Counted from the stretch's first letter, positions 1-11,330 are shown. The stretch is 64,000 bases of DNA from Pohlia nutans (GCA_022496805.1 CM040085.1:32951811-33015810), one strand, 5' to 3'. Notes: a model not told the origin generated them from the letters alone. Made by a program: numbers and translations.

Positions 1-674
1 CAGTAACGTTGACGTTGCAATTAGAGTGAATACCATATTCACAGATACTTTAGTTTCGTGCTCATGATTTTGGGAACACTGTCGAAAGGTTGCTGTTGCG
101 ACGATGCAGGTACAGCAGCCTGTACATGGAGGAATTCGGGCCGGGATTCTGCATGTAAGTGGCCAGCCGCTGAGCTCCGTCGGTTTAATTACCCTTGGGG
201 TTAGTGAGAAAGATTTTGCGAGTTCTGAAATCGCTAAGACGTAAGTCCACGAAGGTCAGGTTGCTGTAGCACTTGCTGTAAGTTACTCGTAGCTTGAACC
301 TCGTTTCCGAATTGGTGCCATCGACGGAGCTCGTGTGTAATAGCTAGTGCAGTTGTGTAGCAGCACGCAGCACTTGGCCGTGTGATCTTGTGTGGTTTGC
401 AGCTTGAATCCGATCGGTGTGCGATCGAGGCGATTACTTGAGCCGATTGAACGGTGTTTATGGAAATGAAGCCCACGATCGATGACGGTGTAAGAGCACT
501 ATGTCAGCCTCTTCTTTTGTAGTTTTTTTTTTAAGTTCAGGATCGACCTTTTGGTGGCAGGTGCATGACATCGAACTAGATGTCGAACTCTTTTCGCTCC
601 TGACAATGTTCTTTTAGAGTCCGAACTTGCTTAAGCGACAAGTAGATTTCCAGTCAGTAGAAGTTATTGCAGCC
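1..674. other. 5' flank of the exostosin-like gene
   Basis: I see no convincing coding sequence here. Open stretches on either strand are short and lack family motifs. The last 200 bases may be the leader of the downstream gene, but no clear TATA box or splice pair could be assigned. Confidence 0.4.
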
Positions 675-2229
675 ATGGCGCAGTACCCCCAGACGAGGGT
701 GGTAATCCCCTGTATATTTCTTGTGGTGATCTCCTTAAGCATCATGTTTTTCTACGGCAACTATGTCTCTCGCCAATATCTTAACAATTTCTTTTCCTCC
801 GACGCTTCTACTTCACCCCCGACTGCGCCGTACGTTCTCTCCATGCCTCCGGGTAACTGCAACTGCAGTGTGGTTTACACACCACTCCCCGGTTCACAAC
901 GCGCCACTCCCTCCCTTTACTGCCAGTGCCAAGAGATCAATGGTACTGTTGTTGCGGGCCCCGAGGTCCAAATCGTGGAGAAGGAGGTCATCAAGGAGGT
1001 CGTCAAGGACTGCCCTGAGAAGGAGGTCATCAAGGAGGTCGTCAAGGACTGCCCTGAGAAGGAGGTCATCAAGGAGGTCATCAAGGAAGACGTGAAGGAC
1101 TGCCCTGTTTGTCCCAAGCCAGAGACAAAGGAGGTTATCAAGGAAGTGGAGGTGGAGAGGGAGTGCCCGCCAGTACCATGGTATGCTAAAGATCGAAACT
1201 GGCACTATCCTGCAACAATGCCTCTTTGTAGTATGGACACCTGCTTTGATTACTCCCGTTGCGACAATGCCGAGGAGCTTCTTGTTTACACATACTATAA
1301 GCCACTGGCGCCACCTCGTTACTTCGCCCGCATCAACGAGTCGAAGTACCACACCGATGACCCGGCCAAGGCGTGTCTCTTCCTCGTTCCGTTCGACATG
1401 TACGACCCCTGGACGCGTCAGAGAGTGAAGAAGCTCCCGTACTGGAATGGCGGAATAAACCACCTCGTGCTCACGTTTTCAAAACCATTATGGACGGTTG
1501 GCGCCGACGGGAGACGAGTTAGGGAACGCTTCCATTCTCGCGAGTGACATGCAGGAGACGATGCGGCGCACTGGATTCGACATCAGCATTCCGTTGCCGG
1601 GGAATCTTCACCTGTATGAGTATCAATCTGTGAACGCGTTGGACCGGAAGTACTTGGCGACCTTTAGAGGAACACGCTACTTAGGGTATACGGATGATGG
1701 CATTTTTCGGAGTTCTAAGGACTTTAAGGGGATGCACAATGGAAAGGACGTGATTGTGGCGACGTCTTGTGCGCATCCGACGAATGATAATCACCGCAAG
1801 AACCATCCCGAGCTTGGTGCGGGTTGTGAGGAAGACAAGGAGTTGTATGCGCAGTATAATTTCATGGACTTGATGAACACGACTTTCGCGCTCGTGCCGG
1901 CGGGAAGACAGCCTTCAAGCTACAGGTTTATTGAGGTGTTAAGCGCCGGGGCGATTCCCGTGCTGATTGCGGATAATTACGTGAAGCCGTTTGACACGCT
2001 GATTCCATGGTATAAGTGCGTGATTCAGTTCCCGACCACGGAGATGCACCGCATTGTGAAGACGCTGAGGACCGTTAAAGATCAGGAGAAGGTGCAGAGA
2101 CAGAAGAATTGTTTGCAGATTTATGAGGAGTTTCTTAAGGATGACGAGACGCTGCTAAGAAGCACCATTCGGTCGTTGAAGGCGAGATTCTTAGGCGCGG
2201 TTCCTTACCTTACGGAGATTAACCGATAG
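675..2229 (+). CDS. Exostosin (EXT)-like GT47 glycosyltransferase, one frameshift
   Basis: Single-exon gene for a type II membrane glycosyltransferase expected in the Golgi. The ATG at 675 is preferred (GCCATGGC context); the frame is open upstream only from a TTG at 627. A hydrophobic anchor (about residues 10-31, VVIPCIFLVVISLSIMFF) is followed by a Cys- and Ser/Pro-rich stem, a charged repeat, and the exostosin domain: DPAKACLFLVPFD, LPYWNGGINHLVLTFS, then in another frame DELGNASILASD, FDISIPLPG, ATFRGTRYLG, ALVPAGRQPSSYRFIE, AGAIPVLIADNY. The layout recalls animal EXT1 more than typical angiosperm GT47 proteins; the C-terminal GT64 domain of animal EXT is absent. Reading continuity breaks between about 1480 and 1500 (frame 3 to frame 1), inside the conserved NH-L-x-F-S to P-T-G-D-E-L-G stretch. 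No GT-AG intron fits, so a 1-base indel (mutation or sequence error) is likely. Family call is firm; function of the product is uncertain. Confidence 0.8.
978..1106 (+). repeat. Coding minisatellite, 39-bp unit (KEVIKEV repeat)
   Basis: Two exact-length 39-bp units (978-1016, 1017-1055) and a third expanded to 51 bp (1056-1106) encode EKEVIKEVVKDCP-type repeats in the stem of the exostosin-like protein. The unit keeps one Cys-Pro per repeat and alternating charge, suggesting a helical or coiled-coil spacer with regularly placed cysteines. A fourth diverged KEVIKEVEVE unit follows. Confidence 0.9.
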
Positions 2230-3221
2230 TATATATCTATTATCAATTTCGAAGGCGAAGGAAGTGCAACATCGACATGGAGGATCCAGATGTTCGAGAG
2301 GCTTCCATTACCAATTTCTTTCACTGGTGCGTACTCTGTTCTGCAACATGTAGATCATGGCCAGATTGATCTCTTTGTGCTGACGGCAAACTAATCTAAG
2401 AGTGAGATAATCATACATTGTGCTTTAGAGATCGTTCAAGATTAGGTTTTCTTTCGATGGATGATTAAACTTCGCGTACTGTCCAGAGCATATATTATTT
2501 GAGAGCTTGCGATATGTCCTTTATTGAGCTTGTTCTCGCATGCAGTGATCGATAGAGGTGCTGGAATAGCATTTAATTCTTTTTGATGATCTGCTACGTG
2601 CCGTATTAGTTGACCATCTCCTACATATTGAATGTAAGGAGCTCCAACGTTCATGAGAGACTTGTGGATATATAGAGAACAGAGACCCTTTGAAAACTCA
2701 AGTGTCGTTTTACAAAGTGTACTGGCCGGGTAGACATCTTGGCTATCACATTTGTACATCATTTACTAGAGGATCTCAACGATTTACTCTAGTGTACGTG
2801 CGGCTTCCTGAGGTTGTTGAAAGTCGACGTAATCGGTTATTCTTTGATCCTTTACTTTTCGATGTAAACCTTGCCTTTGAAGTTCCGAATTTGTTTCATG
2901 TATGCACGTAGACCTGCAGTGTTTTGTGTTCAAAAGGAATTTTGTTGCATCTCTCTGAAGGAACATTTGTTGAATGTTCATTCAGTTCATGATGCTTGTC
3001 ATATTTCAGTGCGTCGAGGTTTCCATGGAACATGTTCATCGAGTAAGGAAAGTCTATTGCATCGAAAGTCTATCTGCAAGGTGCAGGGTCCAGAACCTGG
3101 CAGCTAGTTCGTGTGAACAAGAAGCTAGACCGGTCGTTGTTCAAGTCTCTGAAACAATGTTTTTGAAAGTGTGCCATTGTTGCTTCATTGATGGTGCAAG
3201 GAGAGCTAGGGAAATACCATC
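2230..3221. other. 3' flank of exostosin-like gene, no gene seen
   Basis: Follows the TAG stop at 2229. Short open frames on both strands show no recognisable motif. The first few hundred bases presumably hold the 3' UTR; no clear poly(A) signal could be chosen. Confidence 0.4.
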
Positions 3222-3329
3222 AACGCCATATTGGTTAAATTGGCCAATCCCTGTTATTTTTTTAGTGTAACAAGTTACAGGCTACACTAGAAAATAACAG
3301 GGATTGGCCAATCTAACCAATATCGCGTT
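3222..3329. mobile_element. Short foldback (hairpin) element, copy 1
   Basis: A 108-bp near-perfect inverted repeat. The left arm starts AACGCCATATTGGTTAAATT and the right arm ends with its complement (ACCAATATCGCGTT). The centre (TAGTGTAAC...CTACACTA) is itself an inverted repeat. It is bracketed by CATC on both sides, a possible 4-bp target duplication. A second copy lies at 17901-18631, where a TTAA element interrupts it. No coding capacity; looks like a non-autonomous foldback MITE. Confidence 0.75.
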
Positions 3330-4953
3330 CATCATGGTTTCATGAAAGGTTTTAATGGAAAACCACCTTGAGCAGTTAATCTCACTGTCATCCTCATCAT
3401 CAAAATAAAAGTATTTGAAGTTCTTTAGAGCTGGCTAAAACCATTACTTTAAGCAATTCAGCATAGTTGTCCGAGGCACTTTTTTTCAGTGTATAATGTT
3501 TTTTGTAGTAACTATTAGCAATTAAAAATGATAATTTTAACAAAAATATATTTCAGAGTTCCCAATCAGTGAAGGACACTTCTCCTCCATTCATTTGTCT
3601 TCATTTCCTCGATGAATTCACACAAAGAAGCTTTCACATTCCCTTGTTAACACCTTCACATTAATTCTCAGCCATAGATAACCGATGAGCCGCGGTAGCG
3701 ACGAGTAGTTTATCATATATATCCAATTGTTCATTTCCAATCATAATCTTTGATCTTCATGATCCAACTGAAGGACGTAGGATCACAACTAGAATGTGAC
3801 ACAGGAATATGACCGAAATTCATGTATGACATGTCCGATGAAATGGTGGTTTTTTCATACTATGAATTTTGTCCCTAAATTGTGTCCTCCTAACTAGAAA
3901 ATTGTAGTTTTTCATATGTGGAATTAGGGTGGATTAAGCTTTTATCCATCCATGAATTTTGGACATTTTGTAGACACAAATAGTGACCAATATCCAAACT
4001 TCAAATTTGAGCATAATGTGAGTGAAAATTGGTACATTTGTGTACATGGTAATGCATAAGTTTCTTTAGAGCAAATAACACAATTTTTGTCAATAAAATT
4101 TGGGCACTTTTATAAAATGAAAAAGGTACACATAATTGTACTGTAATTGTCAGCTAATCCCATACATATCTATCTACACAATCTACCTATGCATCTATCT
4201 ACCAAAACTGTTGTCATTCTCATTCTCAGTGGATGCTTCAAACACTTTCTTCAGCTCCACAATGGCTTCAGTGGTCATTCCCATTTTTCTTCGATAGTAC
4301 TATCACAAAAATCAGAATTCTTCAAGTTAGCTTTGAAAAACATGCAAGATATTATCAACTCAATGCGTACTTGACCACCACGTAAACCTCCCCAAGATTC
4401 CTATAAGAACCTCTTCTTGCATTTACAATAGAGGGAAAGCCATTAATAAAACTTGTTCTGGTGCACGCCGCTTCATCGCAACTAATAACGAACAGATTGA
4501 AGTTGAGACCAAAATACTCTTTCAGAGGGGAAAATATTTCCACAGCCAGGGTGCTATCCAAAGTGCTAGTGGAGATGCTCTTATGCACAGTAACTAAATT
4601 GCAAAGTAAACTACCAAAACTGAGTGTAGCAGGTAAGGAACAAGTACCCGTCATTCAAGTTCAAAGCATGCGTCGTGGTGTACATCAGTTCAACCACGGG
4701 CGTCCATCAGCAGATGTGCACAAACTGGTCGCCCACCCTGTGGCCCATGTTCCATAATGTGCACATAAAATATATCCATTTCTGGTCTGGTAAATATAAA
4801 GAATAGTTGATAACTTGCAATTATTAGGATTGCATGAGAATGACTTGGAAGCCGAGAGTTTCAGTACTAGAGTGCATAGGGTAAACTACAAAGTATAATT
4901 CTAAGATCATATGATAATTCTTGTCTTCAGCTTCACAAAACCCAATTGAAAAA
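3330..4953. other. AT-rich intergenic DNA
   Basis: No supported gene. A reverse-strand open stretch around 4355-4654 has mixed composition but no motif I recognise; it could be further debris linked to the neighbouring PAF1 fragment. Confidence 0.3.
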
Positions 4954-5752
4954 TCATATGGCACCCGGGACACTAACCGTATTAGGTGAAGAGAAGAAGT
5001 ACAAACTTTCAAAATGAGGAAGCAAAGGCAGAATTTCAACAACGTGAATTTCGGGCTTGGTAAGATGTTGAGGCCGCAGTTTTGCAGCCCTAAAAGTCTC
5101 TTCAATTGCTTTAATCTGCTGATCCCTGCGACATAGAAAAAGTCATATTGTTCTTAGCATAAAAAAATTGAGTACATAAAGAGAAAATACCACCAAAGGT
5201 ATAGGAATTGCAGCAGACTGCAAACAAAGCTCTGCAGGATCAAATTAGCCAAGAATTGCTTTTCAAGCCAACTCATTCAAAGTTGAACATTAGAAGAGAA
5301 TGCTCAAGAGGAAAATGGGTAAGAAAATACCTGGCATTGCCTGTTTCAATACGCTGACCTTGTCGTTGTTCTCTTCAGTCCTCAGCTTGCTCTTCCGTCA
5401 GAGCCTGCCAACACATCACTGATTCTCAAAAGAATCCCTTCACAAACATATATGTGGTTCAAAATTTTCACATGCTCATCAATCCGCATCCTTTCCTACT
5501 AGATGACTGCCAACTTAGTGTAGGTATCAGAGACAAACGTATCTGCTTTGCAGGATCAAGAATGATGGGAGAGACATATTGCGTATTCACAAGCCCTGCC
5601 ACACCTTTGTCAGTTGGCCTGCCTTTCTTCCGTATGCCTAAAGATTCTTGTTTCACTTTTACTTCATCGTCCACCAAGAGTACAACATCTTCTGGATCTA
5701 AAGGAACCAAAGCTATCAAATTTCCTACAGAGGAATATGACACATCATTCAA
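4954..5752 (-). pseudogene. PAF1: PAF1 (ELF7/VIP2-like) gene fragment, unspliced
   Basis: Reverse-strand exon-like blocks match the N-terminal half of the Paf1 complex subunit PAF1, which associates with RNA polymerase II. Block 5752-5468 reads LDPEDVVLLVDDE, then IRKKGRPTDKGVAGLVNTQYV, corresponding to the conserved RPTDKGVxWLVKTQYIS segment with W changed to G and K to N. Block about 5128-4954 (after an AG acceptor) reads IKAIEETFRAAKLRP and VVEILPLLPHF, the family's IEASFE...VEVLPLLPxF region, then hits a stop. A short block about 5400-5333 lies between them. Intron-like spacers remain, so this is not a processed copy. The start and the C-terminal half are not found; truncation plus substitutions at conserved sites argue for a pseudogene or captured fragment. 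Confidence 0.7.
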
Positions 5753-6221
5753 TCCTATCGTGTGGACAGCTAAAATTTATAATAAAATCCTAACAATGTG
5801 GCTGCTGGTACACCAAGACATATAGACAGAATACTGCAACGTATCTCAAAAGTCAAAACCACTATAACGTCACATTCATTTACAAACACAAAATCATAAT
5901 AAGAGTGGTCAAATAACTTGTTTATAGTTGCTGATATTCGGTAGATCCAACAGGATACCATCCACATACAATCTGTGCTTCCAATTCTTCTCCAACAAAG
6001 TGAATTGTTACCTACTGTATCTGCATACACTCCAGTTTTGCAATTTTCAGCTACCAAGAATTTTACATCTAGAAGGAGGACCATCTAAACAATCATGAAT
6101 ATCATATGACAAAGTCCTCATTTACTGAGCATAGTGAATTCAACAATCGTTCAAAAAAGTGGAAGTTGAACACACTAGTCTTCATCAGTAAATTATATGC
6201 ATCAACTTGGGGTAAGAACAT

Positions 6222-7770
6222 CAGGAATTTCGGACCCCACTGATTCTGCACTGATTCAGTGCGATTTCCGATATTTCAAGGGTTCGTACGATTTTCGCAC
6301 TGATTCCGCATCGTTGCGTCATTCATCGCAACTACACTGATATGACACGATGTTCGTACAAGCGGATATAGTACTGATTCGACACGATTGATACATCCAT
6401 TGAAAACGTATGAATTCAGCACTCTTTATACTCGTCAAATGTCATGTTTTAATCGTCTTTAAAACTACACTGATTCAGTGCGTTTTTCGTGCGACATCAT
6501 CTTTTCCATATCTAGATTTTATTTTCTTTCTATATCTAAATTTGATCAAATTAATATTATTAAAAAAAATATAATAAAATAATATAATATAAAATAATTA
6601 TTTTCCTCGCTACCCACTTCAACTACACGGAAATTGTCCGAACGCACGGTGGGGCCCACCATAGCTTCCCAAGCTCTATCGCCAACGGTGGGATTTGAAC
6701 TCACGACCTCCCGGTTGCCAATGAAGCTCCTAACCACCAAACCACCTCAAACTCTTCATGCATAGAAAGGAACTCTTTTGGTAATTATAAAAGAATGAAA
6801 CCATTGGCTTTTTTTTGCCATGTGTATATAATTCTTTTTTCAAATTTTTTTTTTGCACTCCAACATGCAGGGCTTTTTCTACATCTACAAATTTTTTCAG
6901 AATATTTTGAGTTTGTTTTTTTTTTTGCCAAAATTGTGATGGCAGATCATGGCTGTGAGCTGTTTTTTTTTTTTTCAGCAGACTTTGAATGTTTTTAACT
7001 ATGTGAAAAAAACTTTTTTTCCAAAAAATTTTTTTGCACTAAATTATGCAGGACGTTTTCTATATCTAGGATTTTTTTCATAATATTTTGAATTTTCTTA
7101 TTTTTTGCCAAAATCGTGGTGGTTGTGAGCTATTTTTTTTTGCTCCTATGATGAAAAGTACAATGATAACCAATAATACCAAATTTGAATTCTAAAAATA
7201 TAAAATGTTATTTCTTTGAAATTTTAATGTGTATTGCTTCTAAACTCTATAAATGTAGATCTAAAAATGTTTTGGGAAATTAAACCATAAGTATAATTTA
7301 AAGAAGATTCTTGGAATATTCCAACATATTCCAAAATAATATAAAATATTTTGAAATATTCCAAAAGATTCCAAAAGATTCCAAAAATATATTAAAATAT
7401 TGTACACGGATGTCGTACGAAAATAATTTGCATTATAATAGATACTGAAATCGCACGAATATAGTAAATGGCATTAATATGATACGTATACGATACTGAA
7501 TCCGCATTAACTAAAACCGCATGTTATCCGTGTCTTATTAGCCATGTAATGTAGATACACGATTAACGCACGGATTCCGTCAAGCACGACTTTCGTGCGG
7601 AAACAACACTTTTTTGACAATCATTGAAAAGACACTGCATCGACACTCTAGTAATGCATGTCACTTCCGTACCGTAACGACACTTCTAAATGCACGTATG
7701 ACGTGCGGAATCAGTGTTTAACGATAAACGCATTGAATTAGTGCAGAATCAGTGGGGTCGGAAATTCCTG
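6222..7770. mobile_element. Non-autonomous DNA transposon, 42-bp TIRs
   Basis: The ends are inverted repeats of about 42 bp (about 39 match): CAGGAATTTCGGACCCCACT at the left and its complement ending GGGGTCGGAAATTCCTG at the right. Subterminal ACTGATTC/GAATCAGT motifs recur many times in both orientations within about 250 bp of each end, typical of transposase-binding subterminal repeats. No transposase frame is present; the interior is AT-rich and holds a tRNA-derived SINE. I could not define a clean target-site duplication (flanks AAGAACAT and ATGAAGTA), so the superfamily stays open (CAGG/CCTG termini are compatible with hAT). Confidence 0.8.
6555..6748 (-). mobile_element. tRNA-derived SINE
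   Basis: Read on the reverse strand, the head is tRNA-like: GGTTTGGTGGTTAGGAGC resembles an A box, and about 35 nt on, GTCGTGAGTTCAAATCCC fits a B box (GGTTCGANTCC-like). A tRNA-unrelated body of about 100 nt follows, then an A/T-rich tail near 6600-6555. It sits inside the 6222-7770 TIR element, so it inserted there. Target duplication not resolved. Confidence 0.7.
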
Positions 7771-8164
7771 ATGAAGTACTATCAGGCATATCATTCCTAA
7801 ATCTAGGGCCAATTTAACAAAGGCTTTTCTTACAGACACATTGCCAGCTGCATTTGTAAAGTAGAAAAGAAGACACTTTCATCAATTTTTTTGCTAAACC
7901 CTGAATTACACAAACTGAAGGAGAAAGCAGACAGACATTTGAAATTGTGCAAATTGACTCAAAAAGCAGTGCCTTCTACCTTATAGTGCCATTATAAGAG
8001 ATGCAAAGCCTTAGTTTCTAACTCTAACATTCATCACAATAACTGTTGAATTTGGAATTGCACATACTATGACAAAGCACGTTTAAAATGAAAGGCTCGT
8101 TTAAACACACGGTGGGAGCGGAGCTAGAGGAAGCGGCACTCGACAAAAATCCACGTTCACCATC
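7771..8164. other. Intergenic DNA, nothing recognised
   Basis: No coding or structural signal that I can support. Confidence 0.3.
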
Positions 8165-8165
8165 C

Positions 8166-8270
8166 AGAGAAAATGGTGGGAAGGCTTTCAAAGATGTGGA
8201 CAAAGAAACCTACAATCTGCTAACTACTGCACTGTTCTAAAAACAACGCTACAATGAAATCCTAACTCCG
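8166..8270 (+). repeat. Direct duplication, partner at 8681-8790
   Basis: AGAGAAAATGGTGGGAAGGC here and GGAGAAAATGGTCGGAAGGG near 8683 begin about 105 bp of similarity that ends in AACAACGCTACAATG and CCTAACTCC in both copies. The two copies lie about 515 bp apart in the same orientation; their function is unknown. Confidence 0.6.
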
Positions 8271-8790
8271 AAAAGACCAAGAATAATAAACAAGTATGGC
8301 AAAATTATATATCACCAAAATTAGTGAAGAATATTGGTCACAAAACAAATGAGTTGGCTTACCTTGGTGAAGGCACCTCTTCATTCACGCCAACCTTATG
8401 GTCAGAATTACTCTTCCTTTATTTCAAAAACTTCTGTCAGGAGAGAGTAACTCTGGGCATTTAAGAGGAAACTCTGTTCAAATGACCATCTTTATACAAA
8501 GTTCACAGAGAAGCCTCCTTTCGCAGATGAACGATTAGCAGCCCCTCTTCTCCAAAAGATTGGCATCAACAACTATGAATCACTTGAATGACAACTGCCA
8601 CACGCCATCACCATGTCAAGTGCCGCTTCCTCACTTACTAACTCCGCTTCCAGCTATCTTAACTTATTGTTCGCTCACTGTTTGGAGAAAATGGTCGGAA
8701 GGGTTTCAAGGATGTGGGCAATGAAATGCAAAAGCCATGAAGTGTTGCGTAGTTCTGAAAAACAACGCTACAATGGAACCCTAACTCCTA

Positions 8791-9910
8791 ATGACCAATC
8801 CGATGAATCCACAAGAGCAAATCACAAAAAAAATCTTGAAGAGAAGATTCACGCACCTGTCCAAGCCACTTGTGGTATTCAGAGGTGCCGGGCAGAGCCG
8901 CAAACATAAATTTTGGGAAGCACACTTGCGAAAGGAGCCTTCTCATGGAACTTCCTACCACCGCAAGGGTCCTTTCATTCCAAATGCACCTACATTCCTA
9001 CCACGGCAAGGCCAATTCCACCACACTCTGAAACGTTATAAAGCCATCGCTACTTGCACTCTAAATGCAGAAAGTTCTATTGATATTCCCAAGCTCTTCT
9101 CTTCTATCATGGAGTTTCTTTCTACTTTGAGTATGGAAGACATTGCAAAGGTTGTAGCCTTGTTAAAGGGGATGCAATCGACCACTATCACTCCCTCCGC
9201 CCCTGCTACTCCAGTTCCCTCTGTCGATGCAAATCTGGCATCTTCTCACTCTTTTTCTCATCCCTTCGCCTCTTAAGTCTCAACGTCATTCTCCTTCCAC
9301 TACTCTACTTCACTCTCATTCCGCCTCTCAGAAGCCCTCTTCCTCTCAGCGGCCTTGTCCATCTGCCTCCACGGCACCTGTTCCTTCTGTCCCTACGCGC
9401 GCCCCTTTTCCTATTTGTCGTCTGTAGCTCCAACTCAACGCAGCTGCACGGCCCCAACTCAACACTGTTGCACAGCCCCAACTCAACGCTACTGCATGGC
9501 CCCAACTCAATGCTGCTGCACGGCTTCAACTCAACGCTTCTGTGCGATTCCAACACAACATCCATGCACAGCCCCAAATCGATGTCCCAGCTCAAGTATG
9601 TTCTGCCGCAGTTCCCAAACCATTTGCAAGAAGGACAAAATATGGTCGATCTTCAAATGTTGGAGTGGCTTTGACGGCTATAGAGGCCGATCGCGGACCT
9701 ACTCGCGAACGCATATTTTGAATGAAGGCCCCCAAATACTCCAAGAATGCAAGCGGTGACAATCTTTATGGCAGGAAGTTCCTATATAATTATCATTTTT
9801 CTACAGATTTAGATTATCTTGATGCCCAAGGAAATATCAATTGGTGGTTTACTAATACTGCTGATGAAGAATTTGAGATGTTCTATTTTCAAATTATAGA
9901 AACAACATAG
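8791..9910 (+). pseudogene. Unknown decayed coding region (N-terminal part)
   Basis: Open stretches in shifting frames: 8791-9276 (basic N-terminus, then SSIMEFLSTLSMEDIAKVVA), a Ser/Pro/Thr-rich stretch to 9427, a 24-bp repeat region, and 9722-9910 (GRKFLYNYHFSTDLDYLDAQ). The stop before 9722 is TGA, as if from CGA. Base composition is higher in GC than the flanks, as for former coding DNA. I do not recognise the family. It may form one broken gene with 9958-10683. Confidence 0.35.
9428..9595 (+). repeat. 24-bp minisatellite, about 7 degenerate units
   Basis: Units of the form CCCCAACTCAACGCTGCTGC plus ACGG recur at 24-bp spacing. Because 24 is a multiple of three, all three forward frames give 8-residue repeats (for example QLNAAARP or PNSTLLHG). 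It lies inside the decayed unknown coding region. Confidence 0.8.
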
Positions 9911-9957
9911 AGGCTAGAAAAAAATGCAACAAATTCATAGAGTAGAGGATTGATGGT

Positions 9958-10683
9958 TTGGGAGCACTTCAGATTGTTATCAACGGTGTGTCTTTAAAAT
10001 TGCGTTGGGAGGTAGATGATGTCTATCTCTATTTCATGAACCACAAACAGAACTATCAGAAAATATGCAATGAGCGTGCATCAAGACAAGAGGAGGATGG
10101 AAGAATCATTGAAAATATGGAAGGAGAGAATAATGGTTTAGCCCTAACCATTGTAGACAATGCTGAAGAAGATGAATCTATGGAAGAGACAGTGGTAATA
10201 GAGGATGGAAGAGACACTGAAGACATTGAGGCGGGAGGGCAAAGCGTCGTTGCTAGCAGAGAAGACAACGTTGTCACAAGACAAGGCATCGATGTTGTAA
10301 TTGAAGAAGAGGATGGAAGAGCCACTCGAAAGAGTAAGTGAAAGAGGAAGGGCGGTCCATTGGCATCCAACAAGCACAAGAAGGTTTGCGATGTATCCAA
10401 AGATGCATCCACCGGACTTTTATGGAAGGAACTCACAACTTTTGACAAGACGATCCTAGTCCAAAAGCTCATGGGTGTGGATTCATGATTTTATGTAGAA
10501 AAATTTGTTCGTAAATGGATTGGAGATAGAAAGAAAATTCACGAGTCATATCCAAAAATAAAAAATGCAAGGGATATGATAGATTCTCTAGTCATCGAAG
10601 CAGTTGCCGAATGGGCTTTTAAAACCCAAAAAGTGGTGTTTATTGGCATCAAAGGTTTTAAAGGTATTAGTTTGAAGAATTAA
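9958..10683 (+). pseudogene. Unknown protein, broken by two TGA stops
   Basis: One frame is readable from 9958 to TAA near 10683 except for two TGA codons (about 10339 and 10486), each consistent with CGA-to-TGA deamination. The product would be about 240 residues: an N-terminal segment (VINGVSLKLRWEVDDVYLYF), a very acidic middle rich in E, D and V, a basic patch (KRKGG...KHKK), and a C-terminal segment (LWKELTTFDKTILVQKLMGV, then EAVAEWAFKTQKVVFIGIKG). The start is unclear because TTG rather than ATG opens the frame. I do not recognise the family; host gene relic or transposon protein are both possible. Confidence 0.45.
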
Positions 10684-11325
10684 AATTTAATCTAGACATG
10701 AGAATTTTCTTATACATTTTTTTTAGGAAGAGACTTTTACATGCATTACACAGTTGTCGATCATGCAAGTTGATAAGAGAAAAGGTTATGAGTTGCAAAT
10801 TGTGATGGTGATGGTGACAGGTTGTCAATGGGATGGAGCCACATTAGTGTTGAAAAGTTAGCAACCGGTTATGTTTAGTAACCTGCTGCAAATCATTTCT
10901 TTGCATTGTCATGCAGGACTTGAGATTTTCCATCAGAAAATTAATTAGGCCGGCCTCTTTCTGCACAGAGACGCACTTAAGCACTGAGAAATATGGAAAA
11001 GTTCGCCAAAAACATCACCGATCAGTCCTGCAAATTCATATATCCTACTCCTACAGACCGGACCTCATATATGTAAGATCGTTGTGGATGAACCTAGCAA
11101 CCATTACAGTTCACTCAGAAAACATACAGCGTCAGTTTCTAAAAGCTTTATATATGTTACCAAATAAATACTACAGATATGGGTTTAACTATTCTGGGGT
11201 TTTAATTAAAAACTTCGAAAATCGATTCTTTTCAAATGTTGATTGAACTACCTTCTGCCAAATTCGTCTTCATACATGGTGCGCGCCTAGCGTTGGCAGA
11301 GCTCCATTAATTAATTCTTCTGGTG
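10684..11325. other. Intergenic DNA, copia left flank
   Basis: No supported gene. The stretch ends at the ATACC copy (11326-11330) abutting the LTR retrotransposon. Confidence 0.3.
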
Positions 11326-11330
11326 ATACC

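Noticed and set aside
894..1463. Reverse-strand open frame of about 190 codons
   Set aside because: It is the antisense shadow of the exostosin-like coding sequence; its Leu/Asp/Val repeats simply mirror the KEVIKEV minisatellite.
6546..6740. Reverse-strand open frame of 64 codons
   Set aside because: It lies on the tRNA-derived SINE and is not a protein-coding gene.
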